A model generated the notes under the pieces. It searched no databases and had not been told where the DNA came from. It saw only the letters and a program-made list of their open reading frames with translations. Shown piece by piece: positions 44,118 to 53,410 of a DNA stretch of 64,000 bases (its first letter is position 1; every line of letters starts with the position of its first letter). Position numbers and translations under genes: made by a program. This DNA is from Hyphomicrobiales bacterium (GTDB lineage: Bacteria; Pseudomonadota; Alphaproteobacteria; Rhizobiales; Methyloligellaceae): the NCBI GenBank assembly GCA_021775555.1, contig JAJFHP010000023.1, forward strand, positions 149,217 through 213,216. The letters are read 5' to 3'.

Positions 44118-45869
44118 TTGAACAGCGACCATCTCAATCTTCACGAGGTCATGATCTTTCTCGTTGCTGCGGGGCTGGTCGTCCCACTCATGCAGAGACT
44201 GAAGATAAATCCGGTTCTCGGCTTCCTGACAGTTGGTTTGCTTATCGGTCCATTTGGCCTGGGTGCATTCACCGATTCTCTGCCGTGGCTCCGTTTTCTA
44301 GTAATCGAAGACATCAACGGCGTCAGACGGGTTGCTGAACTTGGTATCGTTTTTCTACTGTTCATGATCGGCTTGGAACTCTCCTTCGAAAGATTGTGGT
44401 CGATGCGGCGGTTGGTATTCGGTCTGGGCGCTGCACAAGTCGTCGTCACCGGCGCCATCATTAGCGCTATCGCGTTATGGTTCGGAAATACGACACCCCA
44501 AGCCATCATTATCGGAGCCTGCCTTGCACTTTCATCCACGGCCATTGTCATGCGATTGCTTACAGACTCCCGCCGGCTCGGCACTCCCGTCGGCCGTGTC
44601 AGTTTCGGCGTCCTTCTATTCCAGGATCTGGCGGTGGTTCCGATACTGTTTCTCGTCGGTGTGTTTGGCGCGCAGACAGAAGGTTCAATTGTCCTTGCGT
44701 TCCTGATCGCAGTAGGCAAGGCCGTGATTGCTATCGGCCTGATCCTGTTTCTGGGCCGTACGGTTATTCGTCCGATATTCCGGTTTGTCGGAGCTGCACA
44801 CAGCAGGGAACTTTTTCTTGCGGCCGTACTGCTTGTAATCATCGCGACGGCGATACTCACCGACATGGCAGGTTTATCACTCGCGCTTGGCGCCTTTCTG
44901 GCCGGTCTGCTGCTTTCCGAGACCGAATACAACCGTCAAATAGAAGTCGATATCGAACCCTTCAACGGATTGCTCCTGGGGCTGTTCTTCGTCTCAGTGG
45001 GTATGAGCATAGACCTCACCGCAATTGCCAATGAACCATTCTGGATTCCTTTGTCGGTAGTTGGTCTTTTCCTAATCAAGATTTCTGTACTGTTCGCATT
45101 GTCATTGCTTTTCGGCCAGCCTCGGCATGTCGCCACCGAATGTGCGCTTTTGCTTGGCCAGGGCGGTGAATTTGCTTTCGTGGTCATCTCACTGGCGCTC
45201 TCTTTTGGCCTGCTGCAAGCCGGTACATCCCAGTTTATGCTGATCGTGACCAGCCTGACCATGCTGGCGACACCGCCAATCGCACAGATTGCACGAAGAC
45301 TCGGTGCCGCGATTGCCCGGAAGGACAATATTGAGACTGGCAAGGCTGAACAGGGTCCGGCAGAGGATATTTCCAACCATGTCATCGTCGCCGGTTATGG
45401 GCGTGTGGGCCAGTTGATCGGATCGCTGCTTGAATCGAACCATATCGCCCATGTCGGCCTCGATCTCGATGCCGAGATCGTCGCTCCTTTCCGCAAAAAA
45501 GGTGGGTCCGTGTATTACGGCGATGCGAGCCATCCAGAAATTCTTCGCCGTTCCGGCATTGACAAAGCAACAGCTCTCGCTGTGACGATGGACAGTGCAA
45601 AAGCGGCGGAACAGGTCGTCGTAGCAGTGCGCAAGGAGTGGCCAAACCTCCCGATACTTGTGCGCGCAAGGGACATGCTTCATGCTGAGAAGCTGATGGC
45701 CGTCGGAGCCAGCGACGTGGTGCCCGAAACCCTTGAAGCCAGTCTGGAACTCGCGGAAGTGGTATTACGTGCCACCGGTTTTGGAGACGACGCGGCGCGA
45801 CAAGTTGTGTCTGAATGCCGTGAAATTGAAAAAAGACCACGTAGGGATACATCAGACGAGAACGCCTGA
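44118..45869 (+). CDS. CPA2 monovalent cation:proton antiporter (Kef-type) with TrkA-N domain
   Basis: A 583-residue inner-membrane protein. About twelve helices (residues 10-385) carry the CPA2 features GFLTVGLLIGPFGLG, GIVFLLFMIGLELS, SSTAIVMRLL and LFQDLAVVPILFL. A cytoplasmic NAD-binding TrkA-N domain follows (HVIVAGYGRVGQLIGSLL near 418, then YYGDASHPEILRRSGI). This resembles KefB/KefC potassium efflux systems, which are gated by glutathione adducts; here the neighbouring divergent qor-GST pair fits an electrophile-response context. Start is a TTG after GGAGAGGACGA. Confidence 0.88.
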   Translation: MNSDHLNLHEVMIFLVAAGLVVPLMQRLKINPVLGFLTVGLLIGPFGLGAFTDSLPWLRFLVIEDINGVRRVAELGIVFLLFMIGLELSFERLWSMRRLVFGLGAAQVVVTGAIISAIALWFGNTTPQAIIIGACLALSSTAIVMRLLTDSRRLGTPVGRVSFGVLLFQDLAVVPILFLVGVFGAQTEGSIVLAFLIAVGKAVIAIGLILFLGRTVIRPIFRFVGAAHSRELFLAAVLLVIIATAILTDMAGLSLALGAFLAGLLLSETEYNRQIEVDIEPFNGLLLGLFFVSVGMSIDLTAIANEPFWIPLSVVGLFLIKISVLFALSLLFGQPRHVATECALLLGQGGEFAFVVISLALSFGLLQAGTSQFMLIVTSLTMLATPPIAQIARRLGAAIARKDNIETGKAEQGPAEDISNHVIVAGYGRVGQLIGSLLESNHIAHVGLDLDAEIVAPFRKKGGSVYYGDASHPEILRRSGIDKATALAVTMDSAKAAEQVVVAVRKEWPNLPILVRARDMLHAEKLMAVGASDVVPETLEASLELAEVVLRATGFGDDAARQVVSECREIEKRPRRDTSDENA

Positions 45870-45960
45870 CCGAACTGGGGCCAAACACATATAGTCGCCT
45901 TCTTGCGTTACGGAAGAAAAGGTACGACGCGTGCCGTGACGAAGAAAATACCGCTCTGAC

Positions 45961-45984
45961 AAGTTTCGGGCGATACCGAAACTT
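45961..45984 (-). terminator. Perfect hairpin on the gatB stop codon
   Basis: AAGTTTCGG (45961-45969) pairs perfectly with CCGAAACTT (45976-45984) across a six-base loop; the stem begins on the last base of the gatB stop. Flanking GACA/TTGTC bases could extend it. No T-run follows on the minus strand, so it is a 3'-end hairpin rather than a textbook intrinsic terminator. It may also limit read-through from the antiporter gene. Confidence 0.55.
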
Positions 45985-47465
45985 TAATTGTCACCGATCT
46001 CTAATTTTTCTCGCAGGAGCTTGTTGACGGATTGAGGGTTGGCCTTGCCGCCTGTTTTTTGCATCACCTGTCCGACGAACCACCCGAACGTCTGTGGTTT
46101 TGCTTTGACCTGCTCAACCTGTTTCGGATTTGCGGCGATCACTTCATCCACCACCTTTTCAATGGCCCCTGTATCGGTAACCTGCTTGAGGCCACGCTCC
46201 TCAACCAGCTTTACCGGATCATCACCTGTTTCCCAGACAAGATCGTAAAGCTCCTTGGCGATCTTTCCCGATATCACCCCCTCGCTGGTCATCTTGAGAA
46301 TAGCGGCACTGGCAGCAGCCGGGACTGGAGCTGACTCGAACTCTATGCCTTCCTTGTTCACACGCCCAAGATGCTGGTTGAGAATCAAATTTGCCGAAGA
46401 TTTCGGGTCGGCATCCAGCCCAACCATTTCCTCGAAATAATCAGCGCGTTCCTTTTCAGCGACCAGAAGCTCGGCATCGTAAGGCGCCAGTTTCCAGTCC
46501 GTCATGAAACGGGATTTCTTCTGGTCGGGCAGCTCCGGCAATTGGTTCGCTAGCCCGTCCACAAAGTCTTGTGAAAATTCTACGGGCAATAGGTCCGGGT
46601 CCGGGAAATAACGATAGTCATGCGCTTCTTCTTTTGAGCGCATGGAGCGCGTCTCGCCGGTTTTGGTGTCGAAAAGACGGGTTTGCTGAATGATCTCACC
46701 GCCTTCTTCCAGGATATCGATCTGGCGGCGCGCCTCATATTCGATAGCCTGGCCGATAAAGCGGATCGAGTTCATATTCTTGATCTCGCAGCGTGTACCA
46801 AGAGGACCTCCCGGGCGGCGCACGGAAACATTCACATCAGCCCGAAGCGACCCCTCCTCCATATCGCCGTTGCAGGTGCCGAGATAGCGGAGTATCGATC
46901 TCAGTTTCGTTACATAGGCCTGAGCCTGAGGGGCTGAACGAATATCCGGCTTGGATACAATTTCCATCAATGCAACGCCGGAACGGTTGAGGTCCACATA
47001 GGAGTTTTTCGGGTCCTGATCGTGCAGGCTTTTGCCCGCATCCTGTTCCAGATGCAGCCGCTCAATACCGACCGTTACGCTTTTTCCATCCTCCATATCT
47101 AGCACCACCTCGCCCTCGCCCACGATGGGTTGGCTGAATTGCGATATCTGGTAGCCCTGAGGCAGATCTGGATAAAAATAATTCTTGCGATCAAACACCG
47201 AATGCAGGTTGATTTTGGCATTAAGGCCAAGACCCGTGCGAACTGCCTGGGCCACGCATTCTTCATTTATGACAGGCAGCATCCCGGGCATTGCCGCATC
47301 AACCAGGCTGACCTGGGAATTAGGATCCGCGCCAAAATCCGTGGCAGCCCCCGAAAACAATTTTGCCTTGGAAGTCACCTGGGCATGCACTTCCAGCCCG
47401 ATGACCATTTCCCAATCGCCGGTGGAAGAATTGATCAGATTGGAGGATGAGGGTTTATTTACCAT
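45984..47465 (-). CDS. gatB: Asp/Glu-tRNA amidotransferase subunit B
   Basis: GatB is the tRNA-binding, kinase-like subunit of GatCAB, which converts Glu-tRNA(Gln) and Asp-tRNA(Asn) to the amidated forms. About 493 residues from the ATG at 47465, which overlaps the end of the chorismate mutase gene by 11 bases. Motifs: [64 protein letters not shown], and [15 protein letters not shown]. The C-terminal YqeY-like tail ends [13 protein letters not shown]. Confidence 0.96.
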   Translation of the reverse strand: MVNKPSSSNLINSSTGDWEMVIGLEVHAQVTSKAKLFSGAATDFGADPNSQVSLVDAAMPGMLPVINEECVAQAVRTGLGLNAKINLHSVFDRKNYFYPDLPQGYQISQFSQPIVGEGEVVLDMEDGKSVTVGIERLHLEQDAGKSLHDQDPKNSYVDLNRSGVALMEIVSKPDIRSAPQAQAYVTKLRSILRYLGTCNGDMEEGSLRADVNVSVRRPGGPLGTRCEIKNMNSIRFIGQAIEYEARRQIDILEEGGEIIQQTRLFDTKTGETRSMRSKEEAHDYRYFPDPDLLPVEFSQDFVDGLANQLPELPDQKKSRFMTDWKLAPYDAELLVAEKERADYFEEMVGLDADPKSSANLILNQHLGRVNKEGIEFESAPVPAAASAAILKMTSEGVISGKIAKELYDLVWETGDDPVKLVEERGLKQVTDTGAIEKVVDEVIAANPKQVEQVKAKPQTFGWFVGQVMQKTGGKANPQSVNKLLREKLEIGDN

Positions 47466-47766
47466 CCTTCGCTTTCTCCAGCTGTTCTTCCTCATATTGA
47501 ATGAACCAGCCGATCATCTGCCGCCATAAAGACTCAGCAAGTTCAGGCGGCAGGCCTTTTTGTTCAGCCTGCGCCCTTACCTTGTCCACTACCTGCTGGA
47601 TACGCCACGGCACGACTGCCTCATTTGGTGAATTTTTGAGTTGCCACGCCCGGTCCACATAGGTGAACCGCTCGGCCACCAGTTCCACAAGGACTTCATC
47701 GATGCGGTCTATCTCGACGCGCACATCGTCCATGCTTTCGCAATCCTGTGCTCTTCGCGAGGTCAT
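47455..47766 (-). CDS. Chorismate mutase, AroQ/PchB-like
   Basis: 103 residues from the ATG at 47766, in an ATGA overlap with the RidA gene. The all-helical AroQ fold is evident: [21 protein letters not shown] (split: [21 protein letters not shown]), [20 protein letters not shown] and a third helix [18 protein letters not shown]. The Arg in the first helix, the Lys in QLKNS and the Arg in PWRIQQV align with active-site residues of this fold. It may convert chorismate to prephenate; an isochorismate pyruvate-lyase activity like PchB cannot be excluded. It sits inside the gat operon. Confidence 0.8.
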   Translation of the reverse strand: MTSRRAQDCESMDDVRVEIDRIDEVLVELVAERFTYVDRAWQLKNSPNEAVVPWRIQQVVDKVRAQAEQKGLPPELAESLWRQMIGWFIQYEEEQLEKAKDGK

Positions 47767-48218
47767 GATTGGGATCTTCCTATCTCTTGGCTTGCAGCCC
47801 ATGCATTATTCCAGTTGCCGCCATCATCGCCAACGACAGCATCGGCTTCAATTTCAACCAGCCAGTCGGGATCGATCAAACCTGAAACCTGGACCAGCGT
47901 GCTTGCCGGTCTTATTGACCCAAATATTTCTCCATGGGCACGACCAACAGCTTCCCATTGCGTGACATCGGTCAGGAACATGCGCGTGCGAACCACATTT
48001 TCAAGCCCTGCTCCTGCGTCTGTAAGCGCCTGTTCTATGATTTCAAGGCACCGCCTGGTCTGGGCTGCGGGATCACCAACTCCAACCGTTTTGCCATCCA
48101 CCCCGACCGGCGCCGTGCCACCCACCATAATGATCCCGCCCACGCGCACCGCGCGCGAGAAACCAATTATGGCTTCATATGGACTGCTGCTGGAAACCAG
48201 CTTGTGTTCAGCACTCAT
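47763..48218 (-). CDS. RidA/YjgF-family protein
   Basis: 151 residues from the ATG at 48218, which overlaps the gatA stop (ATGA). RidA proteins hydrolyse reactive enamine/imine intermediates of PLP enzymes. Conserved parts include [19 protein letters not shown], the [32 protein letters not shown] region (split: [29 protein letters not shown]), and the C-terminal [13 protein letters not shown]. The Arg in VRTRMFL is the usual substrate-contact residue. It belongs to a longer RidA subgroup (over 130 residues), so its exact substrate may differ from that of RidA itself. Confidence 0.85.
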   Translation of the reverse strand: MSAEHKLVSSSSPYEAIIGFSRAVRVGGIIMVGGTAPVGVDGKTVGVGDPAAQTRRCLEIIEQALTDAGAGLENVVRTRMFLTDVTQWEAVGRAHGEIFGSIRPASTLVQVSGLIDPDWLVEIEADAVVGDDGGNWNNAWAASQEIGRSQS

Positions 48219-49699
48219 GTGATGCTCCACCAATTCAACGGCTCGGGCAATGTACCTGCTGCGTCCTCGATCACCTTGCCAACTCGGAACAGCATTTCCT
48301 CATCAAATGCCTTGGAGATCAATTGTAGGCCAAGAGGAGTCCCGTCTTGAGAAAGACCTGCAGGCACTGAAATGCCGGGCAGACCTGACATGTTGGCGGG
48401 CACCGTGAAAATATCATTCAAATACATTTCGATGGGATCGCCTGATTTCTCACCCAGCGCAAAGGCGGGACCCGGTGTTGCAGGTGTCAGCAGCACATCG
48501 ACTTTTTCAAAGACTTGTTCAAAGTCACGTTTGATGAGTGTGCGAACCCTCTGGGCTTTCAGATAATAGGCATCGAAATAACCGGCCGACAGCACATAGG
48601 TCCCGATCAGCACCCGCCGCTTCACCTCGGAGCCAAACCCTTCGGAACGGGTGTTTTCATATTGCTCGATTATATCGGAACCGGGCACGCGCAGCCCGTA
48701 GCGCACGCCATCATAGCGCGCCAGGTTCGATGAGGCTTCTGCCGGAGCTACGATATAATAGGCCGGAAGCGCATATTTGGTGTGCGGCAGGGAGACATCA
48801 ATAATCTCGGCGCCTTCGCTTTTCAGCCACCCAATTCCTTGCTGCCAGAGCTTCTCAATTTCTTCAGGCATCCCCTCCATGCGGTATTCCTTGGGAATAC
48901 CAACCTTGAGCCCCTTTACACCTCCCGAAAGCACCGCCTCGTAATCGGGAACGGGCACGTCAACGCTGGTAGAATCCTTGGGGTCATAACTGGCCATCAC
49001 ACCCAGCATGATCGCGGCATCATGCACTGTGCGCGTGAGAGGCCCGGCCTGGTCAAGCGAAGACGCAAAAGCAACAACGCCCCACCGCGAACAACGTCCA
49101 TACGTCGGTTTTATTCCGACCGTACCGGTTAGTGCCGCGGGCTGCCTTATTGACCCGCCTGTATCCGTGGCGGTCGCACCAAGGCACAGTCTTGCCGAAA
49201 CTGCCGAGGCAGACCCTCCCGATGAGCCTCCCGGGACAAGCGGTTCATTGGAACCATTGCGCCGCCAGGGACTGATCACGGACCCGTAATGACTGGTCTC
49301 GTTTGAAGAACCCATGGCGAACTCATCACAATTCAGCTTGCCAAGCATCACAGCCCCGGCATCCCACAGGTTCTGAGTGATGGTCGATTCATAGGTGGGC
49401 GTGAAACCATCAAGAATATGAGAGCAGGCCGTTGTGCGCACATCCTTGGTGCAGAACAAATCCTTGATTCCCAGGGGAATGCCTTCCAGAGGTCCGGCCT
49501 CGCCATCTACAAGATTCTTATCAGCGATATCAGCCGTCTTGAGCGCCAGATCCGGTGTTGGCAGGATATAGGCGTTCAGCGCTTCATTGCCTGTCTCAAT
49601 GGCATCAATATGAGCCTGGGTAATTTCTCTCGCTGAAAAATCCCTGGTCCTTAATCCGTCACGCGCGGCGGCGAGTGTGAGATCGTTGAGTTTGCTCAC
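48215..49699 (-). CDS. gatA: Asp/Glu-tRNA amidotransferase subunit A
   Basis: GatA is the glutaminase subunit of GatCAB, delivering ammonia to GatB. The amidase-signature triad is present: Lys in [14 protein letters not shown], Ser in [12 protein letters not shown], and the nucleophile Ser in the upstream [20 protein letters not shown] region. The 494-residue length is normal. It lies six bases after gatC and overlaps ridA by four bases. Confidence 0.96.
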   Translation of the reverse strand: MSKLNDLTLAAARDGLRTRDFSAREITQAHIDAIETGNEALNAYILPTPDLALKTADIADKNLVDGEAGPLEGIPLGIKDLFCTKDVRTTACSHILDGFTPTYESTITQNLWDAGAVMLGKLNCDEFAMGSSNETSHYGSVISPWRRNGSNEPLVPGGSSGGSASAVSARLCLGATATDTGGSIRQPAALTGTVGIKPTYGRCSRWGVVAFASSLDQAGPLTRTVHDAAIMLGVMASYDPKDSTSVDVPVPDYEAVLSGGVKGLKVGIPKEYRMEGMPEEIEKLWQQGIGWLKSEGAEIIDVSLPHTKYALPAYYIVAPAEASSNLARYDGVRYGLRVPGSDIIEQYENTRSEGFGSEVKRRVLIGTYVLSAGYFDAYYLKAQRVRTLIKRDFEQVFEKVDVLLTPATPGPAFALGEKSGDPIEMYLNDIFTVPANMSGLPGISVPAGLSQDGTPLGLQLISKAFDEEMLFRVGKVIEDAAGTLPEPLNWWSIT

Positions 49700-49705
49700 G
49701 AAAAA

Positions 49706-49993
49706 CTACTCCACCACCTTGGGTACAACAAAAAACGTACCAGTATGCTCGGGAGCATTTTTCACAATATCTTCCGGATAACCACCATCGGTAACTTCAT
49801 CTTTCCTCATCTTGGCGCGCATATCGGTGACACAAGTCATGGGCTCGACGCCCTCTGTATCGACCTCATTCAATTGTTCAACCCATTGCAGGATGCCGTT
49901 CAGTTCTCCTTCGAGCGTTCTGGCTTGAGTATCATCGACCTTGATGCGGGCGAGACGCGCGATGTTGCGTACTGTGGATTCATCGACCTTCAT
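49706..49993 (-). CDS. gatC: Asp/Glu-tRNA amidotransferase subunit C
   Basis: GatC is a small stabilising subunit of the amidotransferase. It has 95 residues from the ATG at 49993, preceded by an AGG about seven bases upstream. The frame is open to 50131, but that part would run into the divergent ybaK-type gene and is not conserved in character. Typical features: STVRNIARLARIKVDD at 6-21, LNGILQWVEQLNEVDTEGVEP near 32-52, and the FFVVPKVVE end. Confidence 0.95.
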   Translation of the reverse strand: MKVDESTVRNIARLARIKVDDTQARTLEGELNGILQWVEQLNEVDTEGVEPMTCVTDMRAKMRKDEVTDGGYPEDIVKNAPEHTGTFFVVPKVVE

Positions 49994-50085
49994 GAGAAGA
50001 CCTTTGTTGTTGAATGGCTGGTGTTCGCATGCACTCATAGCCCGCGCGATACAACCGCGCAATATGAGCAGTAAACAGAGAGACC

Positions 50086-50562
50086 ATGATGGATCTTGCC
50101 AACGCCAATCATCGATTTGTTGAAGGGGCAAAGGCTCGGGGCCTCTCCATCACAGTGGAAATGATGGAGTCCAGCACACGAACCGCAGAAGAGGCCGCCG
50201 CCGCATGCCAGTGTAGTGTCGCCCAGATCGTCAAATCACTGATTTTTAAGGGTGCAAATACCGGCACTCCCTACCTTCTGCTGATATCAGGCGCCAACCA
50301 TGTCAACCAAAAGGGCATTGCACGTCTGCTTGGGGAAGAGCTTGCCCGACCAGACGCCGACTATGTGCGAGAAGTTACAGGATACGCCATAGGCGGAATT
50401 CCCCCGCTCGCGCATAAAACCGATCTCAGGACATTCTTCGATAGAGATCTTCTCAATTTCGATATCATTTGGGCAGCGGCGGGCACACCCAACAGTGTCT
50501 TTGCTGTAAAACCAGCGGCGCTGTGTGAAGCTGCCAAAGCGGAAATTATCGATGTGAGCTAA
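50086..50562 (+). CDS. YbaK/EbsC-family aminoacyl-tRNA deacylase
   Basis: A 158-residue single-domain editing protein related to the INS domain of ProRS. It should hydrolyse mischarged tRNA such as Cys- or Ala-tRNA(Pro). Visible features are the core Lys in IVKSLIFKG near 43-51, LLISGANHVNQKGIARLLG near 62-80, VTGYAIGGIPPLAHK near 97-111, and WAAAGTPNSVFAV near 130-142. It is divergent from gatC; its 3' end overlaps the convergent GNAT gene by 17 bases. Confidence 0.9.
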   Translation: MMDLANANHRFVEGAKARGLSITVEMMESSTRTAEEAAAACQCSVAQIVKSLIFKGANTGTPYLLLISGANHVNQKGIARLLGEELARPDADYVREVTGYAIGGIPPLAHKTDLRTFFDRDLLNFDIIWAAAGTPNSVFAVKPAALCEAAKAEIIDVS

Positions 50563-51265
50563 GTTTTACCGATTTCATCAGTGCTCCAAGGCTTTGTTTC
50601 TGCCCTCCCTGCTCATCGAAATTTTCATTGGCCAGCCAAGCCTCAAAAACTGCACGGATTGGGAGCCATTCCTCTTCGATGATAGCAAACCATGCAGTAT
50701 CGCGATTGCGTCCCTTGACCACCATGTGATTGCGAAAAATGCCCTCAAAGCTGAAGCCATAGCGTTCGGCCGCTCGGCGTGACGGTACATTTAGTGCATT
50801 GCATTTCCATTCCAGACGCCTGCAGCACTGGGTATCCAGCACATGGCGCATCATGAGAAATATCGCCTCGGTCGCAGCCCGCGTGCGCTGTAGCGATGGA
50901 GCCAGCCAAATGTTACCAATCTCCGCCACGCCATTGGCCACGTCCATCCTCATGAAAGAGGCCATCCCTTCAGGCCTGTTAGATGAAGCAGGCACGAGTG
51001 TGAAAAACAACGGATCAGTACTTTTCTCCAGTGGATCCATCCACTTCCGAAATTCAGTTTCATCCACGAACGGTCCCTGAGACATGTAGGTCCATAAGCG
51101 GTCCTCAGGATCGCTCGTAGCGAAGGACCCGTATAAAATAGCTCCGTGGGCGTTCACATTGAGCGGAAACAGCGTGACCTTGCGTCCCTCGATATTTTCC
51201 CGTTTAAATGTTTTGGCCACGGGAGAGCGCTCAACCGGTTCGCCAACCGGCCATATATTACTCAT
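50546..51265 (-). CDS. GNAT acetyltransferase, RimJ/RimL-like
   Basis: 239 residues of the Acetyltransf_3 type. The CoA-binding region is APSLQRTRAATEAIFLMMRHV near 120-140. Downstream the motif RRLEWKCNALNVPSRRAAERYGFSFEG (split: RRLEWKCNALNVPS, RRAAERYGFSFEG) leads into RNHMVVKGRNRDTAWFAI, typical of RimL-like proteins that acetylate small molecules or protein N-termini. Target unknown. It is 15 bases downstream of the UPF0173 gene on the same strand. Confidence 0.87.
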   Translation of the reverse strand: MSNIWPVGEPVERSPVAKTFKRENIEGRKVTLFPLNVNAHGAILYGSFATSDPEDRLWTYMSQGPFVDETEFRKWMDPLEKSTDPLFFTLVPASSNRPEGMASFMRMDVANGVAEIGNIWLAPSLQRTRAATEAIFLMMRHVLDTQCCRRLEWKCNALNVPSRRAAERYGFSFEGIFRNHMVVKGRNRDTAWFAIIEEEWLPIRAVFEAWLANENFDEQGGQKQSLGALMKSVKLSSHR

Positions 51266-51280
51266 GAAAAATCCTTTTAT

Positions 51281-51982
51281 TCAGAGCTCCACAGCCACGC
51301 CTACATCCGGCACCACAACGTTCTGACCTGTGGCCTCGGCTATGAACTTGTCTGGTGTCTGGTCAATGATCGGGAATGTGCCGTAGTGAATGGGAATGAT
51401 TTTATCGAATTTGAAATATTTCTCGCACGCCATGGCCGCCGTTTTCGCACCCATGGTGAACCGGTCACCAATTGGCACCAACCCGACTGAAGGTAAAAAA
51501 ATGTCATTCACAAGGGCCATGTCACCGAAAATCTCGGTGTCACCCATATGGTATATGATGGGGCCATCCTTAGGGCGAATGACAAGACCACAGGGATTGC
51601 CCAGATACACCGGATTTCCATCGACAATCGTACTGGATGAATGAAAAGCCTTGACGAAGCTCACATCGAAATCACCGCAATCGATGGTACCACCTGGATT
51701 GCCGGGTTCAATATTTTCAACGCCCAGTCCACTGAGAAAAGCCACCAGTTCATAAACGCCGATAACGGTCGCACCAGATTTCCCGCAAATATCCACGGTA
51801 TCGCCGACATGATCATCATGACCGTGGGTCAGCGCGATATGTGTTGTTCCCGTTGTCGCTTCTTCTACTGACATGCCGCTGTCGTCAAATGCACCATTGC
51901 CGTTCAGGAAAGGATCAATCAGCAAGGTTGATGATCCGGTTTCTATTCGAAAGCCTGAATGTCCAAGCCAAGTCAGTTTCAT
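51281..51982 (-). CDS. UPF0173-type metal-dependent hydrolase (beta-lactamase fold)
   Basis: 233 residues. It starts MKLTWLGHSGFRIETG and has the metal motif LTHGHDDHVGD near 53-63. Further metal ligands lie in VKAFHSSS, YHMGDTEIFGDM and IPIHYGTFPIIDQ. This pattern is characteristic of the UPF0173 branch of the metallo-beta-lactamase superfamily, whose substrates are largely unknown. It is divergent from ruvX and probably operonic with the GNAT gene. Confidence 0.92.
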   Translation of the reverse strand: MKLTWLGHSGFRIETGSSTLLIDPFLNGNGAFDDSGMSVEEATTGTTHIALTHGHDDHVGDTVDICGKSGATVIGVYELVAFLSGLGVENIEPGNPGGTIDCGDFDVSFVKAFHSSSTIVDGNPVYLGNPCGLVIRPKDGPIIYHMGDTEIFGDMALVNDIFLPSVGLVPIGDRFTMGAKTAAMACEKYFKFDKIIPIHYGTFPIIDQTPDKFIAEATGQNVVVPDVGVAVEL

Positions 51983-52071
51983 ATGTGCTTCCTCCGGTAC
52001 GAGATATCTGGCCTCAGGTTGTCATCCAATCGATTGCAGTATAATCCGGCTCAAGCCACCAACAACCACGC

Positions 52072-52575
52072 ATGTCAAAATTCGAACGAGCCCATTCAAT
52101 GCGCGAAACACAAGAAATGACCGTGGAAGAACTGTCCGGGTGTTTGCCCCTCAGCAGCCGCCTCATGGGACTTGATCTCGGAACAAAGACAATGGGCCTT
52201 GCACTCTCAGACGTTTCCAGAACCGTCGCCACGCCGTTTGAAACCATCATGCGCACCAAGTTTACAAAAGATATTAACTTACTCCTTGAATATGTTGAAC
52301 AACATGAAGTTTATGCTCTGGTTATCGGCTTGCCGCTTAATCTTGACGGCTCGGAAGGTCCACGTGTTCAGGCAACCCGCGCCTTTGCCCGGAATCTTGG
52401 CAAGCATAGCGATATACCCATTTTGTTCTGGGATGAGCGGTTATCAACGGTTGCCGTAGAGCGCACACTTCTTGAGGCTGATACCAGCCGCAAGCGTCGC
52501 GCTGAAGTGATCGACAAAATGGCTGCAGCCTATATTCTCCAGGGCGCGCTGGACCGGCTCGCCAATATCAAATGA
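52072..52575 (+). CDS. ruvX: Holliday-junction resolvase-like RuvX (YqgF)
   Basis: 167 residues with an RNase H-like fold, linked to pre-16S rRNA 5'-end maturation and proposed as a Holliday-junction resolvase. First acidic motif [18 protein letters not shown] near 30-47, [18 protein letters not shown] near 81-98, [19 protein letters not shown] near 119-137, and [13 protein letters not shown] near 149-161. The first 28 residues are extra to the core; a later start is possible. Confidence 0.93.
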   Translation: MSKFERAHSMRETQEMTVEELSGCLPLSSRLMGLDLGTKTMGLALSDVSRTVATPFETIMRTKFTKDINLLLEYVEQHEVYALVIGLPLNLDGSEGPRVQATRAFARNLGKHSDIPILFWDERLSTVAVERTLLEADTSRKRRAEVIDKMAAAYILQGALDRLANIK

Positions 52576-52603
52576 TCTCGTTCAAACGCACAAAAAGATT
52601 GAA

Positions 52604-53308
52604 ATGATCATGCCCGGAATGACGATTGCTGACATTACAGCTATTTTCTGGTTCTTCCTGCTCGCGGGTGGATACAGCTATTTAACGAACACAGGACCGC
52701 TATCAAAAGACGGGCTTGTCAAAGCCATCAGTCAAAAACGGGAGCAATGGATGGCCAATATGGCTGTGCGTGAAAATCGTATGGTCGACGTTCAGGTGCT
52801 GGCAAACCTCTCACGGGGCAATGCGTTTTTTGCGTCCACATCCGTGTTTGTCACCGGCGCGCTGGCCGCATTGTTCGGGAATGTGCAGGAGCTGCAAATA
52901 CTCGCAGAAAAATTTCCTTTCCTGCATCATACAACTGTCTTCATGTGGCAGTTCAAAGTGTTGTTCCTGATGAGCATATTTATTTTTGCGTTCTTCAAAT
53001 ACGCTTGGGCATATCGGCTGTCTCACTATACCGGCATCCTTATCGGCGCCACGCCAATCGCAAATGGCCGCAACAAGAAGGCATGCCTCGATCAGGCCAG
53101 CAAAGCTGCAATTCTCGCTTCCCTGGTTGGCCGACATGCCAATACCGGTTTGAGGGCTTACTATTTCGGAATAGCCACACTGGGGTGGTTCATTCACCCC
53201 ACGGTGTTCATGCTGACCATGTTATGGGTCATTGGCGTGATTTACCGCCGCGAGTACCGCTCACGTGCCCTCGCAACCATCCTGTCTGAGGCTGCGCCTG
53301 GAAACTAA
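52604..53308 (+). CDS. DUF599 membrane protein
   Basis: 234 residues with about four membrane helices: IADITAIFWFFLLAGGYSYL at 8-27, FFASTSVFVTGALAALFG near 72-89, FKVLFLMSIFIFAFFKYAWA near 123-142, and IATLGWFIHPTVFMLTMLWVIGVIY (split: IATLGWFIHPTVF, MLTMLWVIGVIY) near the end. The soluble stretch between holds the DUF599 markers MVDVQVLANLSRGNAFFAS and RAYYFGIATLGWF. Function unknown. It follows ruvX by 28 bases. Confidence 0.85.
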   Translation: MIMPGMTIADITAIFWFFLLAGGYSYLTNTGPLSKDGLVKAISQKREQWMANMAVRENRMVDVQVLANLSRGNAFFASTSVFVTGALAALFGNVQELQILAEKFPFLHHTTVFMWQFKVLFLMSIFIFAFFKYAWAYRLSHYTGILIGATPIANGRNKKACLDQASKAAILASLVGRHANTGLRAYYFGIATLGWFIHPTVFMLTMLWVIGVIYRREYRSRALATILSEAAPGN

Positions 53309-53410
53309 CCCCTGTCAGCATTGCCAATGTGCTTTATCTCCATGTCTCGCTAACCACACTTAAACATGCACTTGCGGGGCAAAGAGAGTCAGCCTATAGA
53401 GTTCCCTTTA

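Noticed and set aside
44141..44932. A 263-codon minus-strand frame opposite the Kef-type antiporter
   Set aside because: Its Ser/Thr/Arg-rich product is the typical shadow of a hydrophobic membrane gene.
49994..50131. A 46-residue N-terminal extension of GatC
   Set aside because: It would overlap the start of the divergent ybaK-type gene. The family start at 49993 has a ribosome site and gives the usual 95 residues.
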